Below, piece by piece: positions 6,741 to 16,365 of a stretch of 64,000 nt of DNA. This DNA comes from Flavobacterium flevense. Its GTDB lineage: Bacteria > Bacteroidota > Bacteroidia > Flavobacteriales > Flavobacteriaceae. Numbering within the stretch: the stretch's first letter is position 1; each line of letters starts with the position of its first letter. The notes under the pieces are model-generated. The model had not been told where the DNA came from. It saw only the letters and a list, made by a program, of their open reading frames with translations, and made no database searches. Position numbers and translations under genes: made by a program. The stretch covers positions 62,001 to 126,000 of the forward strand of contig NZ_FRCC01000009.1 in NCBI RefSeq assembly GCF_900142775.1. Reading direction: 5' to 3'.

Positions 6741-8728
6741 GCTAGTTGATCCTGTAGTTTCTTAATTTCATCACGTAATTTAGCGGCTTGCATAAAGTCC
6801 AGTTCTTTTGCTGCTTTTTCCATAGCTTTACGCTTCTCGCGAATGCGTTTTTCTACTTCGTCTTTTGATAAATATTCATTTACGGGTTCGGCTGCTGAGT
6901 TTATCACGTGACCCAGTTCGTATTCTACTAAAGGATTTTTAGTAAAAGCACTATCAATTTTCTTATTCAATGCCTGCGGAATAATATTATTAGCAATATT
7001 GAAATTAATTTGTTTTGTTCTGCGGTATTCCGTTTCATCAATGGTTTTTTGCATACTTGCCGTAATTTTATCAGCATACATAATGGCTTTTCCATTTAAA
7101 TTTCGGGCAGCACGACCGATAGTTTGTGTAAGAGATCGGTGTGAACGCAGAAATCCTTCTTTATCTGCATCTAAAATAGCAACAAGAGAAATTTCAGGTA
7201 AATCGAGTCCTTCCCGTAATAAATTGACACCAATTAATACATCAAACAGTCCTTTTCTTAAATCCTGCATGATTTCGATGCGTTCCAGTGTATCCACATC
7301 CGAATGAATGTAACGGCAACGAATACTTACTTTAGTTAAATATTTTGCTAGTTCTTCCGCCATTCTTTTGGTTAAAGTAGTGACTAAAACACGTTCGTCC
7401 AGTTCGCAACGCTGCTGGATTTCTTCAATCAAATCATCAATCTGATTCAGGCTGGGACGAATTTCGATAACGGGATCTAATAAACCGGTTGGGCGAATCA
7501 CTTGTTCGACATAAACACCATCACTTTTTTGTAATTCATAATCAGCAGGTGTTGCTGATACATAAATTACCTGATTTTGCATGGCTTCAAATTCCTCAAA
7601 TTTCAACGGACGGTTGTCCATCGCAGCCGGAAGTCGGAAACCATATTCTACTAAATTTTCTTTTCGGCTTCTGTCGCCGCCATACATAGCATGAACCTGA
7701 GATAAGGTAACGTGACTTTCGTCAACAACCATTAAATAATCCTTCGGAAAATAATCCAATAGACAGAATGGTCTTGTACCTGCTTGTCGCCCGTCGAGGT
7801 AACGGGAGTAATTTTCGATACCGGAACAATAACCCAGTTCCCGAATCATTTCCAGGTCAAAATTGGTTCTTTCTTCCAGTCTTTTGGCTTCCAGATGCTT
7901 GCCTATTTCTTTAAAATAATCCACTTGTTTGACTAAATCCTGCTGAATTTCCCAGATAGCACCTTGCAACACATCAGGCGAAGTCACAAACATATTAGCC
8001 GGATAAATAGTGAGCTTATCAAATCGTTCAATGACTTTGGAAGATTGTACATCAAATGATTCAATTTCCTCAATTTCATCGCCAAAGAAATGGATTCGAT
8101 ACGCATCATCAGCATAACTGGGGAAAACTTCGACAGTATCCCCTTTTATTCTGAAATTCCCGGGAGTAAAGTCGGCTTCTGTTCTGGAATATAAACTTTG
8201 TACTAAAGAATGCAATAATTTGGTGCGTGAAATTTCCTGATCTCTGCGAATTTCAATAACGTTCTTTTGAAATTCTACAGGATTTCCAATACCATACAAA
8301 CAAGAAACGGAAGCGACTACCAGAATATCTCTTCGTCCTGAAAGCAGGGAAGAAGTGGTACTCAGACGCATCTTTTCCAGCTCTTCATTGATGGACAAAT
8401 CTTTTTCTATAAAAACTCCTGTTACAGGCATAAAAGCTTCGGGCTGGTAATAATCGTAGTAAGAAACAAAATATTCCACCGCATTATTGGGGAAAAACTG
8501 TTTGAACTCGGAATACAATTGGGCAGCTAAAGTTTTATTATGTGCCAAAACCAAAGTGGGACGCTGTACTTCCTGAATTACATTGGCCACCGTAAAGGTT
8601 TTACCGGATCCCGTTACCCCAAGAAGGGTTTGGAATTTTTCACCAGCTTCAATACCCTGAGCTAATTTTTCAATTGCCTGGGGTTGGTCTCCTTTAGGTT
8701 GGTAATCCGATACGACTTGGAATTTCAT
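6737..8728 (-). CDS. uvrB: Excinuclease ABC subunit B
   Basis: The 663-residue protein is a full-length UvrB, the damage-verification helicase of nucleotide excision repair. Walker A is GVTGSGKT (37-44). The beta-hairpin region has YYDYYQPEAFMP near residue 92, helicase motif II is VVDESH, and motifs V-VI contain GVNLLREGLDLPE and QTIGRAARN. The C-terminal UVR motif that contacts UvrA/UvrC is EKAAKELDFMQAAKLRDEIK. Nothing is missing. A minus-strand TAACTTTG box (8764-8757) lies 28 nt before the ATG. Confidence 0.98.
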   Translation of the reverse strand: MKFQVVSDYQPKGDQPQAIEKLAQGIEAGEKFQTLLGVTGSGKTFTVANVIQEVQRPTLVLAHNKTLAAQLYSEFKQFFPNNAVEYFVSYYDYYQPEAFMPVTGVFIEKDLSINEELEKMRLSTTSSLLSGRRDILVVASVSCLYGIGNPVEFQKNVIEIRRDQEISRTKLLHSLVQSLYSRTEADFTPGNFRIKGDTVEVFPSYADDAYRIHFFGDEIEEIESFDVQSSKVIERFDKLTIYPANMFVTSPDVLQGAIWEIQQDLVKQVDYFKEIGKHLEAKRLEERTNFDLEMIRELGYCSGIENYSRYLDGRQAGTRPFCLLDYFPKDYLMVVDESHVTLSQVHAMYGGDRSRKENLVEYGFRLPAAMDNRPLKFEEFEAMQNQVIYVSATPADYELQKSDGVYVEQVIRPTGLLDPVIEIRPSLNQIDDLIEEIQQRCELDERVLVTTLTKRMAEELAKYLTKVSIRCRYIHSDVDTLERIEIMQDLRKGLFDVLIGVNLLREGLDLPEISLVAILDADKEGFLRSHRSLTQTIGRAARNLNGKAIMYADKITASMQKTIDETEYRRTKQINFNIANNIIPQALNKKIDSAFTKNPLVEYELGHVINSAAEPVNEYLSKDEVEKRIREKRKAMEKAAKELDFMQAAKLRDEIKKLQDQLA

Positions 8729-8816
8729 TTATTTTTTATTGCAAAGTTTGAAGTTGCAAAGTTACAAAGTTTATTGGCAATAAAGTAGATTGATGGTAAC
8801 GGCATAAAAAGCTGGC

Positions 8817-9020
8817 TTATTTTTTCTTTTTATAAAAAGAGACTAGCCAATAAATATTAATCGTAATCAAAATGTTAAGGATTAAGCCAAGATATATAAA
8901 TTCCTTCGTAGAAAGGTTTTTAAATTCGGGTCTTTGTATTTTTTCATTTATTGCTATACAATAGGGAATCAATAAATATATTGTAAAAAATAAAAAGATA
9001 AATTTTCCAATTAATTTCAT
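8817..9020 (-). CDS. Small two-helix membrane protein
   Basis: The 67-residue protein has two hydrophobic segments (about residues 6-23, FIFLFFTIYLLIPYC, and 42-62, FIYLGLILNILITINIYWLV) and ends in a lysine-rich tail VSFYKKKK, as expected for a small inner-membrane protein with a cytoplasmic C-terminus. It starts 12 nt after the stop of the 9032-9610 gene and is probably cotranscribed. Function unknown. Confidence 0.55.
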   Translation of the reverse strand: MKLIGKFIFLFFTIYLLIPYCIAINEKIQRPEFKNLSTKEFIYLGLILNILITINIYWLVSFYKKKK

Positions 9021-9031
9021 ATAGCTACATG

Positions 9032-9610
9032 TTAATCATCCAGCCCTTTTCCGTCCAGAATTTTTGGAATGTATTTTTCAATTCGGGCTTCACGGGTTTT
9101 AGCTTGTTTGGCTGATGAAAAATACAATAAATAGGCTTTTTGACGTCCCGGAGTTAAGGAATAGAATGCTTCTTTAAGTTCGGACATATCTTCCAGAACG
9201 GTTTGGAATCCTTCCGGCATCTGGTATTGAGCCGTGGTTTTCATGACAACTTTAAGTCCTGCTTTTTCAATAGCAATGGCTTCCTGAATGTATTCCCTGA
9301 TTACCGATTCTAATTTTTCAATTTCTGCTGTGTTTTTAAAACGGAGCTGTCTCCTGTCCTGAACATTTTCCGTTTGCTGAATCAGTATTCCCTTTTCATC
9401 TTTCATTAAAACACCTTTAAAAAAAAGTAGTGCGCAATAGTCTTTAAATCCGTGAATCAATACTATGTTGGCATTATTCAGCGTGTAGCAGGGATGCATC
9501 CATTTAAAATCTTCTTCTAAATCACATTCTGTAATTATTTCTCTTAAAAGTGTCATTTCGTCCTGCCACTTTTTTGCTTTGCTTAAAAATTGGATTACTT
9601 TAGGATTCAT
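9032..9610 (-). CDS. YdeI/OmpD-associated family protein with DUF1801 domain
   Basis: The 192-residue protein carries a DUF1801-type domain (residues about 15-115; EEDFKWMHPCYTLNNANIVLIHGFKDYCALLFFKGVLMKD, split by the typical hydrophobic strands) and a C-terminal YdeI/OmpD-associated segment (LKEAFYSLTPGRQKAYLLYFSSAKQAKTREARIEKYIPKIL). Proteins of this architecture are soluble, of undefined function and often encoded alone. No signal peptide is present despite the family name. Confidence 0.82.
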   Translation of the reverse strand: MNPKVIQFLSKAKKWQDEMTLLREIITECDLEEDFKWMHPCYTLNNANIVLIHGFKDYCALLFFKGVLMKDEKGILIQQTENVQDRRQLRFKNTAEIEKLESVIREYIQEAIAIEKAGLKVVMKTTAQYQMPEGFQTVLEDMSELKEAFYSLTPGRQKAYLLYFSSAKQAKTREARIEKYIPKILDGKGLDD

Positions 9611-9669
9611 AATTTTTGTTTTGAAGCGAATAATTATTTTTTGATAAAATTAAAAAAAGTTTTTATACA

Positions 9670-10959
9670 TTATTTTAGCCAGTTCCAGCGTTTTGCCCAG
9701 TCATCTAATAGGACTTCTCTCCATTTTAAAACTGTTTTAGCACCCTGAATTTTTCCGTCATATAAGTCAGGATCTGCCTTGTCGCTGTACCAGTTATTTC
9801 CTAATGGATAATCGGTAGGATGCGTTTTCCCCGGCCATAGATTACTAACTACAATAGCTCCTTCCAATCCATTGATTTCAGCAATTTCCGAAGTAATGCG
9901 ATACTGCAAATTTTCTGCTTTTTTAGGGATGTATCTGATAGTATAATCTCCATTACCCAGATAATACCCAGGCCATTTTTGGACTGTTTCCCCGTACGGA
10001 ATTTCCATCCAAAAACATACAGAATCTGATGGAATTGCTGTTTCAGGTCCTTTCAAATGCAATTCAATAATGGAACAAAAGGCTACCGTATCTTGTAAGG
10101 TAGTAGTTTGATTGTAAATGGTTCTGGGACTGTAGCTGATTTTTTCAAAACTGCCACCCCAACTTTCTCTTGAAGGGATTTCAGGGTTGCCATCCATCAT
10201 ATAAAAAAGGGATGGAGAATCACCCATTTTAATTTCTCCGTCGTAATATTTTTTAAAATCCATTCCTAAATGACCGGCTCCTTTAATCACACGGTCATAA
10301 TAATTGGAACTATTGATGGTGTCGGGTTCTGTATTATTAGAAAAGAAACCATAATAACTGGAGTTTACTTCGATAAAGAATAAATTGGGAAAATTTTTAG
10401 CGATATAAGCATAACTGTTGGCACTCCATTTTTTATTAGGACCACCTATCCAGTAAATTCTGATTTTATGTTGAATTTCCGGTGCATCATGCAAGGCTTG
10501 AGCGATATCTTCCAATCCGCCCCAGCCTAAAATCCATAACGGTTGCTCACTTTGTTTTTTAGCACATTTAATAATCCATTCCGAACCTTCGGTTGCGGTG
10601 GTATAGCCGGAAAAAGGAGCATTTCCTTTACGTCCTTGTTTGGTAACAGAACGCAAATAGTCCGGAGACGCCATGTTTTTATTATGCTTACGGAGTTTGG
10701 GCAAATCTTTTTCATAGAGATCAATCATTCTGAAGATTTCTTCTTTAATGCCTTCCCCATAAGAAGGGGAGGAAACGAGTCCTTCAAACTGAAACAAATC
10801 ACTGTACATGAGCAAGTGCGCCATGGACTGATTATCGTCAGGATCTGTTCCGCCAATATCCGTACTTATTAAGATTCGGGGTTTTGAAGGAACAGGATTT
10901 TGTGCTGAAATTAGAGTATGAATTAAACAAAATAAGGCTACTAAAACTGGATTTTTCAT
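9670..10959 (-). CDS. Exported DUF1593 nucleoside-hydrolase-like protein
   Basis: A signal peptide (MKNPVLVALFCLIHTLISAQ) precedes a nucleoside-hydrolase-like DUF1593 domain. The family's Asp cluster is seen in ILISTDIGGTDPDDNQSMAHLLMY, and WILGWGGLEDIAQAL follows. The C-terminal part has Ig-like strands typical of Sde182-type glycan-binding proteins. The ATG at 10959 is preferred to the in-frame TTG at 10968 because it gives a clean signal peptide. The gene lies next to a GH95 gene, which suggests a role in glycan degradation; the substrate is unknown. Confidence 0.85.
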   Translation of the reverse strand: MKNPVLVALFCLIHTLISAQNPVPSKPRILISTDIGGTDPDDNQSMAHLLMYSDLFQFEGLVSSPSYGEGIKEEIFRMIDLYEKDLPKLRKHNKNMASPDYLRSVTKQGRKGNAPFSGYTTATEGSEWIIKCAKKQSEQPLWILGWGGLEDIAQALHDAPEIQHKIRIYWIGGPNKKWSANSYAYIAKNFPNLFFIEVNSSYYGFFSNNTEPDTINSSNYYDRVIKGAGHLGMDFKKYYDGEIKMGDSPSLFYMMDGNPEIPSRESWGGSFEKISYSPRTIYNQTTTLQDTVAFCSIIELHLKGPETAIPSDSVCFWMEIPYGETVQKWPGYYLGNGDYTIRYIPKKAENLQYRITSEIAEINGLEGAIVVSNLWPGKTHPTDYPLGNNWYSDKADPDLYDGKIQGAKTVLKWREVLLDDWAKRWNWLK

Positions 10960-11135
10960 GATTTTCAAAAAATAATTATCTAATTAAGCTTCGCTAATAT
11001 AGCTTATTTTTGAATAAATAGAAAATAAAAGAAATAAATCGAAAATATTCGAAAGTGATTTTTGTTAGAGTTTCCCGCCAATTCAATTTAAAATGAAAGC
11101 TAAAGAATTGCTGTATTCCATTTATAAATAAAAAC

Positions 11136-11170
11136 ACACAGTCGCTTTATTAAAAATAAAACGACTGTGT
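11136..11170 (-). terminator. Terminator after the GH95 gene
   Basis: ACACAGTCG (11136-11144) pairs with CGACTGTGT (11162-11170), and the AT-rich interior can extend the stem. It lies 30 nt beyond the minus-strand stop at 11201. Confidence 0.75.
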
Positions 11171-11200
11171 AAAGTTTAAAAACGGTGATAATTTCGATTA

Positions 11201-13696
11201 TCACTTCACTATCTGATAGGTTTTGCCTTTGGATGTTTTAAATGAAATATGGTAACCGTTGTCTGTTTTTTTCGAAACAATATCAGTGTTTTTAAGTTTC
11301 ACCGGAACATTTGTAATAATGATACATTCGACACCATTTAATGATTTTACAGATGCTGTATCCAGTTGTTGGTTATTCCAATTCATGTCTATTTCAAATC
11401 CTCCTCTGGCAATAAGTCCTTTTATATGCCCTTCGCTCCAGGCTTTTGGCAATGCAGGAAGTAAATGAATGTAAGCGGATTGACTTTGCAAAAGCATTTC
11501 GGCCATACCCGCAGTTCCTGCAAAATTTCCATCAATTTGAAACGGAGGATGTGCGTCAAAAAAGTTAGGATACGTACCTCCGGCACCTGTATTTTTCTTT
11601 AAAGGATCAACATAGTTTAATAATTGTCTGATCAAAGAGTAGGCGTGGTCGCCATCCTGTAATCTCGCCCACCAGTTAATTTTCCATCCTTTGCTCCATC
11701 CTGTTCCTTCGTCTCCACGAACTTCAAGCGATTTTTTGGCAGCGTTAAAAAAATCAGTTGTTAATGGAGTTATTTCTCTTCCGGGATGTAAACCAAAGAG
11801 GTGAGAGGCATGACGGTGGTGGATATCTGTTTCTTCAAAATCCTTATACCATTCCATTAAAGTACCGTTTTTACCAATTTGCAACGGATACAGTTTTGCT
11901 CGTTTTGCAATTAAAGTTTCTCTAAAAGCTTTATCGGTATCTAATATTTCGGATGCTTCAATTAAATTATCGAATAAATCTCTAATAATTGACATATCCA
12001 TCGTAGTAGCAACAGATACAGATTGTTCTTGGCCTTTGATGTCTTTAAATTTATTTTCAGGAGAAGTAGAAGGAGCAGTAACCAGATAACCATTTTTGTC
12101 TTCGACTAACCAGTCCAAAGAAAATAAAGCAGCTTCTTTCATCACCGGATAGGCTTTTTCGGCCAGGAATTTTTTATCTCCGGTAAATCTATAATGCTCA
12201 TAAAGATGTTGTGTAAGCCAGTTTCCGCCCATCCACCAGTTAGCCCAAACCGGGTCACCGTCACCTTTGTCACCCACAGGATTACTCAATGCCCAAAGAT
12301 CAGAATTGTGATGAGCAACCCAGCCATTGGCACCATAAAATTCACGAGCTGTTACTTTTCCGGTTTTTGCCAGACTTTGAATCCAGTCTAAAAGCGGCTG
12401 ATGCATTTCAGAAAGATTGGTTACTTCTGCCGGCCAGTAATTCATCTGGGTATTGATATTGATGGTATAATTAGAACTCCATGGCGCACGAAGTATTTGG
12501 TTCCAAATTCCCTGTAAATTAGCCGGAGGTCCGCCCGGACGGGAAGAGGAAATAAGCAGGTATCTTCCGTACTGAAAATATAAAGTTTCTAATTCAGGAT
12601 CATAAGCGCCATTAGAATACGCTTTTAATCGTTCGTTTGAAGGCAATTTTGTTGTAGTTGGATTATTTTCGGTGTTCTTTACTGTAAAAGAAACGCGGTC
12701 AAAATACTGTTTAAAATCAGCAAGATGTCTTTTGTATAATTGGGCAAATGATTTTTTTGCAGCTTTATTAATCAGGTCTGATGCAATTTTGTTTTCATCT
12801 TTTCCGTCTTTATCCGGACATTTATCAAATCCGTTGTAACTGGTCGCTGCAGTAATATAGAGAACAACTTCGCTGGCATTTTTAATTTTAATTTCCGAAT
12901 CAGTTGTCGTCACAGTCCCACCTGAGTTTACTGCTTTAACACGGTATTGGTAACGCATGCCATCGCATCCCGTAGGATCTTCGTATATTACAGGCTCTCT
13001 TCCGTTTACGTTGTAATAGGAAGGATCTACGTTAGCCGGTGCTTTTCCGCTAATAATAAGTTCGTTATTTTCTTTAGTCGAGGTATTGTACTTTAATTGA
13101 CTTTTAGCCGAAATACTAAAAGTAAGTGCTGCTTTTTGGTTAGCCGAAATTCGAACCAACATTACATTGTCCGGTGCAGAAGTAAAAATTTCACGGGTAT
13201 ATTCAACACCATTAATCGTGAATTTTGTAGTTGCGATTGCATTTTGAATATCCAGATCCCGATAGTAAGCAGTAGGTTTTGCATTATTGAAATCCTGTTT
13301 GATAACAATATCGCCTAAAGGCAAATAGGACTGCGAATACAATCCCTGCATCTTTCTGGTCAATTGATTGGCTTTGCTGAAATCCTCCTCTTTTAGTAAA
13401 GCTTCTCTAATTTTTGGCAAATAGTCCTTAGATTCCGGATTAACATTGGTTTCTACCGGACCACCGCTCCATAGCGTACTTTCGTTAAGTTGTAAAAGTT
13501 CTTCTTCAACGCCACCAAATATCATGGCGCCAATTTTTCCGTTTCCTACGGGCAGTGCTTCCACCCATTTTTCGGAAGGTTTGTCATACCATAATTTTAA
13601 ATCCTGGGCTTGGGAAAAATTAGTAAACAGGATTTGTACAGCTATAAAAGAAACAATTCTCAGCTGATTTGCATTTGTTTTGTAAAAAAGAGGCAT
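11201..13696 (-). CDS. Glycoside hydrolase family 95 (alpha-L-fucosidase-type), exported
   Basis: The 831-residue protein has a signal peptide (ending near FTNFSQAQ) followed by a GH95 architecture. The N-terminal beta-sandwich begins LWYDKPSEKWVEALPVGNG with LQLNESTLWSGGP. The (alpha/alpha)6 barrel carries INTQMNYWPAEVTNLSEMH, TAPSTSPENKF, GDEGTGWSKGWKINWWARL and FQIDGNFAGTAG. Most members I know have GNFGGTAG at the last block, so A replaces G here. GH95 enzymes cleave alpha-1,2-linked fucose or related L-galactose. Periplasmic location is expected. No SusC/SusD pair is adjacent. Confidence 0.93.
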   Translation of the reverse strand: MPLFYKTNANQLRIVSFIAVQILFTNFSQAQDLKLWYDKPSEKWVEALPVGNGKIGAMIFGGVEEELLQLNESTLWSGGPVETNVNPESKDYLPKIREALLKEEDFSKANQLTRKMQGLYSQSYLPLGDIVIKQDFNNAKPTAYYRDLDIQNAIATTKFTINGVEYTREIFTSAPDNVMLVRISANQKAALTFSISAKSQLKYNTSTKENNELIISGKAPANVDPSYYNVNGREPVIYEDPTGCDGMRYQYRVKAVNSGGTVTTTDSEIKIKNASEVVLYITAATSYNGFDKCPDKDGKDENKIASDLINKAAKKSFAQLYKRHLADFKQYFDRVSFTVKNTENNPTTTKLPSNERLKAYSNGAYDPELETLYFQYGRYLLISSSRPGGPPANLQGIWNQILRAPWSSNYTININTQMNYWPAEVTNLSEMHQPLLDWIQSLAKTGKVTAREFYGANGWVAHHNSDLWALSNPVGDKGDGDPVWANWWMGGNWLTQHLYEHYRFTGDKKFLAEKAYPVMKEAALFSLDWLVEDKNGYLVTAPSTSPENKFKDIKGQEQSVSVATTMDMSIIRDLFDNLIEASEILDTDKAFRETLIAKRAKLYPLQIGKNGTLMEWYKDFEETDIHHRHASHLFGLHPGREITPLTTDFFNAAKKSLEVRGDEGTGWSKGWKINWWARLQDGDHAYSLIRQLLNYVDPLKKNTGAGGTYPNFFDAHPPFQIDGNFAGTAGMAEMLLQSQSAYIHLLPALPKAWSEGHIKGLIARGGFEIDMNWNNQQLDTASVKSLNGVECIIITNVPVKLKNTDIVSKKTDNGYHISFKTSKGKTYQIVK

Positions 13697-13831
13697 AGAT
13701 GGACAGGGTTTTAATAGTGTAAGTTGAATAGTTTTTAGAATTTTATTTTGAGTTTCTAAAAATAACTAAAACTTAGAACTTTACAGCAAGTTGGAGTGGA
13801 ATTTTATAATATTTGAATTTTGATAATCCTA

Positions 13832-14128
13832 TTACAAATCAAATCGTTTGGGATCTTGCCTTGTATCCCAAACAGAAAGAATTATAATGTGAGTTTCGTT
13901 TATTTCATAGAAGATATAATAATTCTCTATCAATAATCCCCGAATGTTTATTGAATTGGTTTTTTTACCAATATTAGGCTGTTGAAGTATTATTTTTAAT
14001 TCGGTTTGAATGAGCCTGTTTAGTTTTAAAGAATAGGATTTACTTTTATTTCTAAAATTAAAATATTCGAAAATAGCTTTTAATTGAACTTTGGCAGAAG
14101 TTGTCCAGACGATTCTTCTCGCAGCCAT
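13832..14128 (-). CDS. ParE/RelE superfamily toxin
   Basis: The 98-residue basic protein has the ParE/RelE fold signature: MAARRIVWTTSAKVQLKAIFEYF at the N-terminus, a helix with KLNRLIQTELKIILQQPNIGKK, and C-terminal strands YYIFYEINETHIIILSVWDTRQDPKRF. RelE-type members cut ribosome-bound mRNA and ParE-type members poison gyrase; the sequence alone does not decide which. Its start lies 49 nt inside the antitoxin gene, which couples translation of the two. Confidence 0.85.
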   Translation of the reverse strand: MAARRIVWTTSAKVQLKAIFEYFNFRNKSKSYSLKLNRLIQTELKIILQQPNIGKKTNSINIRGLLIENYYIFYEINETHIIILSVWDTRQDPKRFDL

Positions 14129-14370
14129 TTTTCCATTTCTTCATTTACGGAATCATTGTCAATATAATGTCCTTCGGAATATTCTTTTTGAGAATTTTGA
14201 ATTTCTTTTTTTTGTTGTTCTGTAAGCATTATGATGGTTTGCAAATCAGGATTGTTTTCCATACTTTTTACTTTACTATCTAAAATAGTGTTTATTGCAG
14301 ATAAAAAAGCTTCATCATCAATTCCGGCAATTTTTGAAATCACTATATTTTTTAATTCAATGGTGCTCAT
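14080..14370 (-). CDS. Antitoxin partner of the ParE/RelE-type toxin
   Basis: The 96-residue acidic protein precedes and overlaps the toxin gene by 49 nt. Its N-terminus (ELKNIVISKIAGIDDEAFLSAINTILDSK) is typical of antitoxin-like proteins found before RelE/ParE toxins in Bacteroidota, and the C-terminal part (EEMEKWLREESSGQLLP) is likely to wrap the toxin. No classical ribbon-helix-helix or AbrB DNA-binding motif is obvious, so how it would autoregulate is unclear. Confidence 0.78.
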   Translation of the reverse strand: MSTIELKNIVISKIAGIDDEAFLSAINTILDSKVKSMENNPDLQTIIMLTEQQKKEIQNSQKEYSEGHYIDNDSVNEEMEKWLREESSGQLLPKFN

Positions 14371-14507
14371 AAGAAAAGAGTTTATGTAAATTTAAACAAA
14401 AGAGCAATGTAAATCATAAAAACAAGCTGTTTTCTACTTTATGTTTCATGGACACGGGAAGATTTTTTGTTGATTTTTTTCAATTTATTATAACTAAATG
14501 AAAAAAA

Positions 14508-15482
14508 TTAAAAAAGAGGCTTTTCTATTTCAAATTTCCAATCTTGCTGTTGGTTTTCGGTAAGGAACGACCAAGCCAGAATGCGGCTGATTTTTTGCCC
14601 TTGTGCCATATCGATGGTTTTTATTTGGGCAGCGTTGACCTTATTTAAGGTTTTGTATAAACTTTTCAGGTGGGACTGTTTAGAAACAAGTGTTGTAAAC
14701 CACAGGCATTGCATGGGGTAACGGGCGCTTTCAAAAATCATTTGAGTAATGAAACCCAGTTCGCCGCCTTCGCACCACAATTCAGTGTTTTGTCCGCCAA
14801 AATTCAAAACGGCTTTGGTACTTTTTTTATCTTCTAAATTATTTACTTTTCGCAAGCTTCCTTTGCCGGCTTCTTCGGCTGATCTGTGAAAAGGAGGATT
14901 ACAAATTGTGAAAGCAAATTTATCTTCGGGTGTGATGATGTTCTTAAAAATAAAACGGGATTCTAATTGTTGTTGCAAGCTAATAACATCAATCAGTTTA
15001 GGATTGGCTTCAATTATGGTACTGCAATTGTTCAGCGCGTTTTCGTCAATGTCAGTTCCTACAAAGCTCCAGTCATAGACTGCATTCCCGATTATGGGAT
15101 AAATACAATTGGCACCCACACCAATATCTAAGCCTTCGACTTCATTTCCTGTTGGTATGATTCCGTTATTGCTTTCAGCTAGTAAATCGGCTATGTAATG
15201 AATGTAATCGGCTCTTCCGGGAATAGGAGGGCAAAGGTAATCCTGAGGGATATCCCAGTTTTTAATCTTATAATAAGTATGTAATAAAGCTTTGTTTAAT
15301 GCTCTTACCGCTTTTGGATTGCTAAAATCAATAGTTTCTCCCGGAGTATCGGGATGGTGTTCATTGTGGTGAACAAAAGATTTTAGTTCAGGACAATTTT
15401 CAATCAACAACCTAAAATCATAGCGTGATCGATGCTGGTTTCTGGAATGTAAATTGATTTTCTCCGTAATTGCTTTAGACAT
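14508..15482 (-). CDS. rlmF: 23S rRNA (adenine1618-N6)-methyltransferase
   Basis: RlmF methylates A1618 of 23S rRNA. The 324-residue protein shows the family N-terminus NLHSRNQHRSRYDF, an AdoMet-binding region (EGLDIGVGANCIYPIIG) and the N6-adenine methyltransferase motif NPPFHRSAEEA. A longer reading from 15521 is possible, but a perfect -7 box (TACCTTTG, 15510-15503) lies between the two candidate starts, so the transcript would begin after the upstream one. I therefore choose the ATG at 15482. Confidence 0.93.
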   Translation of the reverse strand: MSKAITEKINLHSRNQHRSRYDFRLLIENCPELKSFVHHNEHHPDTPGETIDFSNPKAVRALNKALLHTYYKIKNWDIPQDYLCPPIPGRADYIHYIADLLAESNNGIIPTGNEVEGLDIGVGANCIYPIIGNAVYDWSFVGTDIDENALNNCSTIIEANPKLIDVISLQQQLESRFIFKNIITPEDKFAFTICNPPFHRSAEEAGKGSLRKVNNLEDKKSTKAVLNFGGQNTELWCEGGELGFITQMIFESARYPMQCLWFTTLVSKQSHLKSLYKTLNKVNAAQIKTIDMAQGQKISRILAWSFLTENQQQDWKFEIEKPLF

Positions 15483-15502
15483 CTTATTTTTTAATTTCGC
15501 TG

Positions 15503-15510
15503 CAAAGGTA
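15503..15510 (-). promoter_or_regulatory. -7 promoter box of rlmF (decides the start)
   Basis: The minus strand reads TACCTTTG, a full TAnnTTTG match, 20 nt before the ATG at 15482. Confidence 0.65.
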
Positions 15511-15650
15511 CGAAATTTCAAGTTTGTTTTAGCTTTCCAAAGTGTTATTTTAGAATGAATTAGTGGTTAATTTTTTGTAATTTTTTTGGAACACCAATTT
15601 AGGAAATGGTACTGATTTTCTAAATTTATCTAATCCGTGTTTTCTTTTTA

Positions 15651-16313
15651 TTAATCCATGCATTCCATTAACAGCAAATCGCCTTCCTGATGTTCTATAA
15701 CTACCAGACCGTCTTGTGCTACATAATTGCTGCTTCCGGTGCGATAGCCTATAGTGAGGCTGTCATTTTGTAAGGGATAAAATAGATTTTCAGAACGGAT
15801 TCCGCTTACATGACCTATCGGAATTAACGATATTGGGGTTTTTGCCGTATACCATTTTTCGAATTTTCTGGGTAATAAAAACACTTTAGAATGATCGTCT
15901 AAAATGACAATCTTTAATTTATCCCGATAACGAACAATATTAGTCAAATTAGTAATAGTATGATCGGTGCGTTTTCCAGTTGCCCAAACGACATTGACTG
16001 CGGGAATTTTTCTTTCGAATAAATAATCAAAAGCTTTCTCTAAATCGGTTTTATTCTGATCCGGTGTATGCACAATTTCCAGCGGATATTGTTTTTCTTT
16101 GTAATATTCAGGATCAAAACCACGATCAAAATCACCCAGTAATACATCGACTTTGATATCAAGCTCCATTACCCGCTCGATGGCCGAATCCAGTACAATA
16201 ACCAGCGGTGACCATTCGAGTAACTGACCCAATAATTCAGGATTACAGGAAGCGCCATTGGCAATAATTAAAGCCGGTTCTTGATCGTCGCGAACAATAT
16301 GATGTGATGACAA
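15651..16313 (-). CDS. thiN: Thiamine diphosphokinase
   Basis: The 220-residue protein transfers pyrophosphate from ATP to thiamine to give thiamine diphosphate. Family motifs are ALIIANGASCNPEL, the metal/diphosphate-binding LLGDFDR, the KTDLEKA helix (DQNKTDLEKAFDYL) and GKRTDHTITNL, followed by the C-terminal beta-sandwich (SENLFYPL, GSSNYV). The start appears to be a TTG (16313-16311); no ATG is available nearby, and a TATATTTG box lies 29 nt upstream. Confidence 0.92.
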   Translation of the reverse strand: MSSHHIVRDDQEPALIIANGASCNPELLGQLLEWSPLVIVLDSAIERVMELDIKVDVLLGDFDRGFDPEYYKEKQYPLEIVHTPDQNKTDLEKAFDYLFERKIPAVNVVWATGKRTDHTITNLTNIVRYRDKLKIVILDDHSKVFLLPRKFEKWYTAKTPISLIPIGHVSGIRSENLFYPLQNDSLTIGYRTGSSNYVAQDGLVVIEHQEGDLLLMECMD

Positions 16314-16342
16314 AGGAATGTAGATTTAGATTTCTGAGGTAG

Positions 16343-16350
16343 CAAATATA
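16343..16350 (-). promoter_or_regulatory. -7 promoter box of thiN
   Basis: The minus strand reads TATATTTG, a full consensus match, 29 nt before the TTG start at 16313. Confidence 0.55.
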
Positions 16351-16365
16351 ACTAATTTTTTTGCC

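Noticed and set aside
15483..15521. A longer N-terminus for RlmF (13 more codons)
   Set aside because: The TACCTTTG box lies within this interval, so the extra codons would not be in the transcript.
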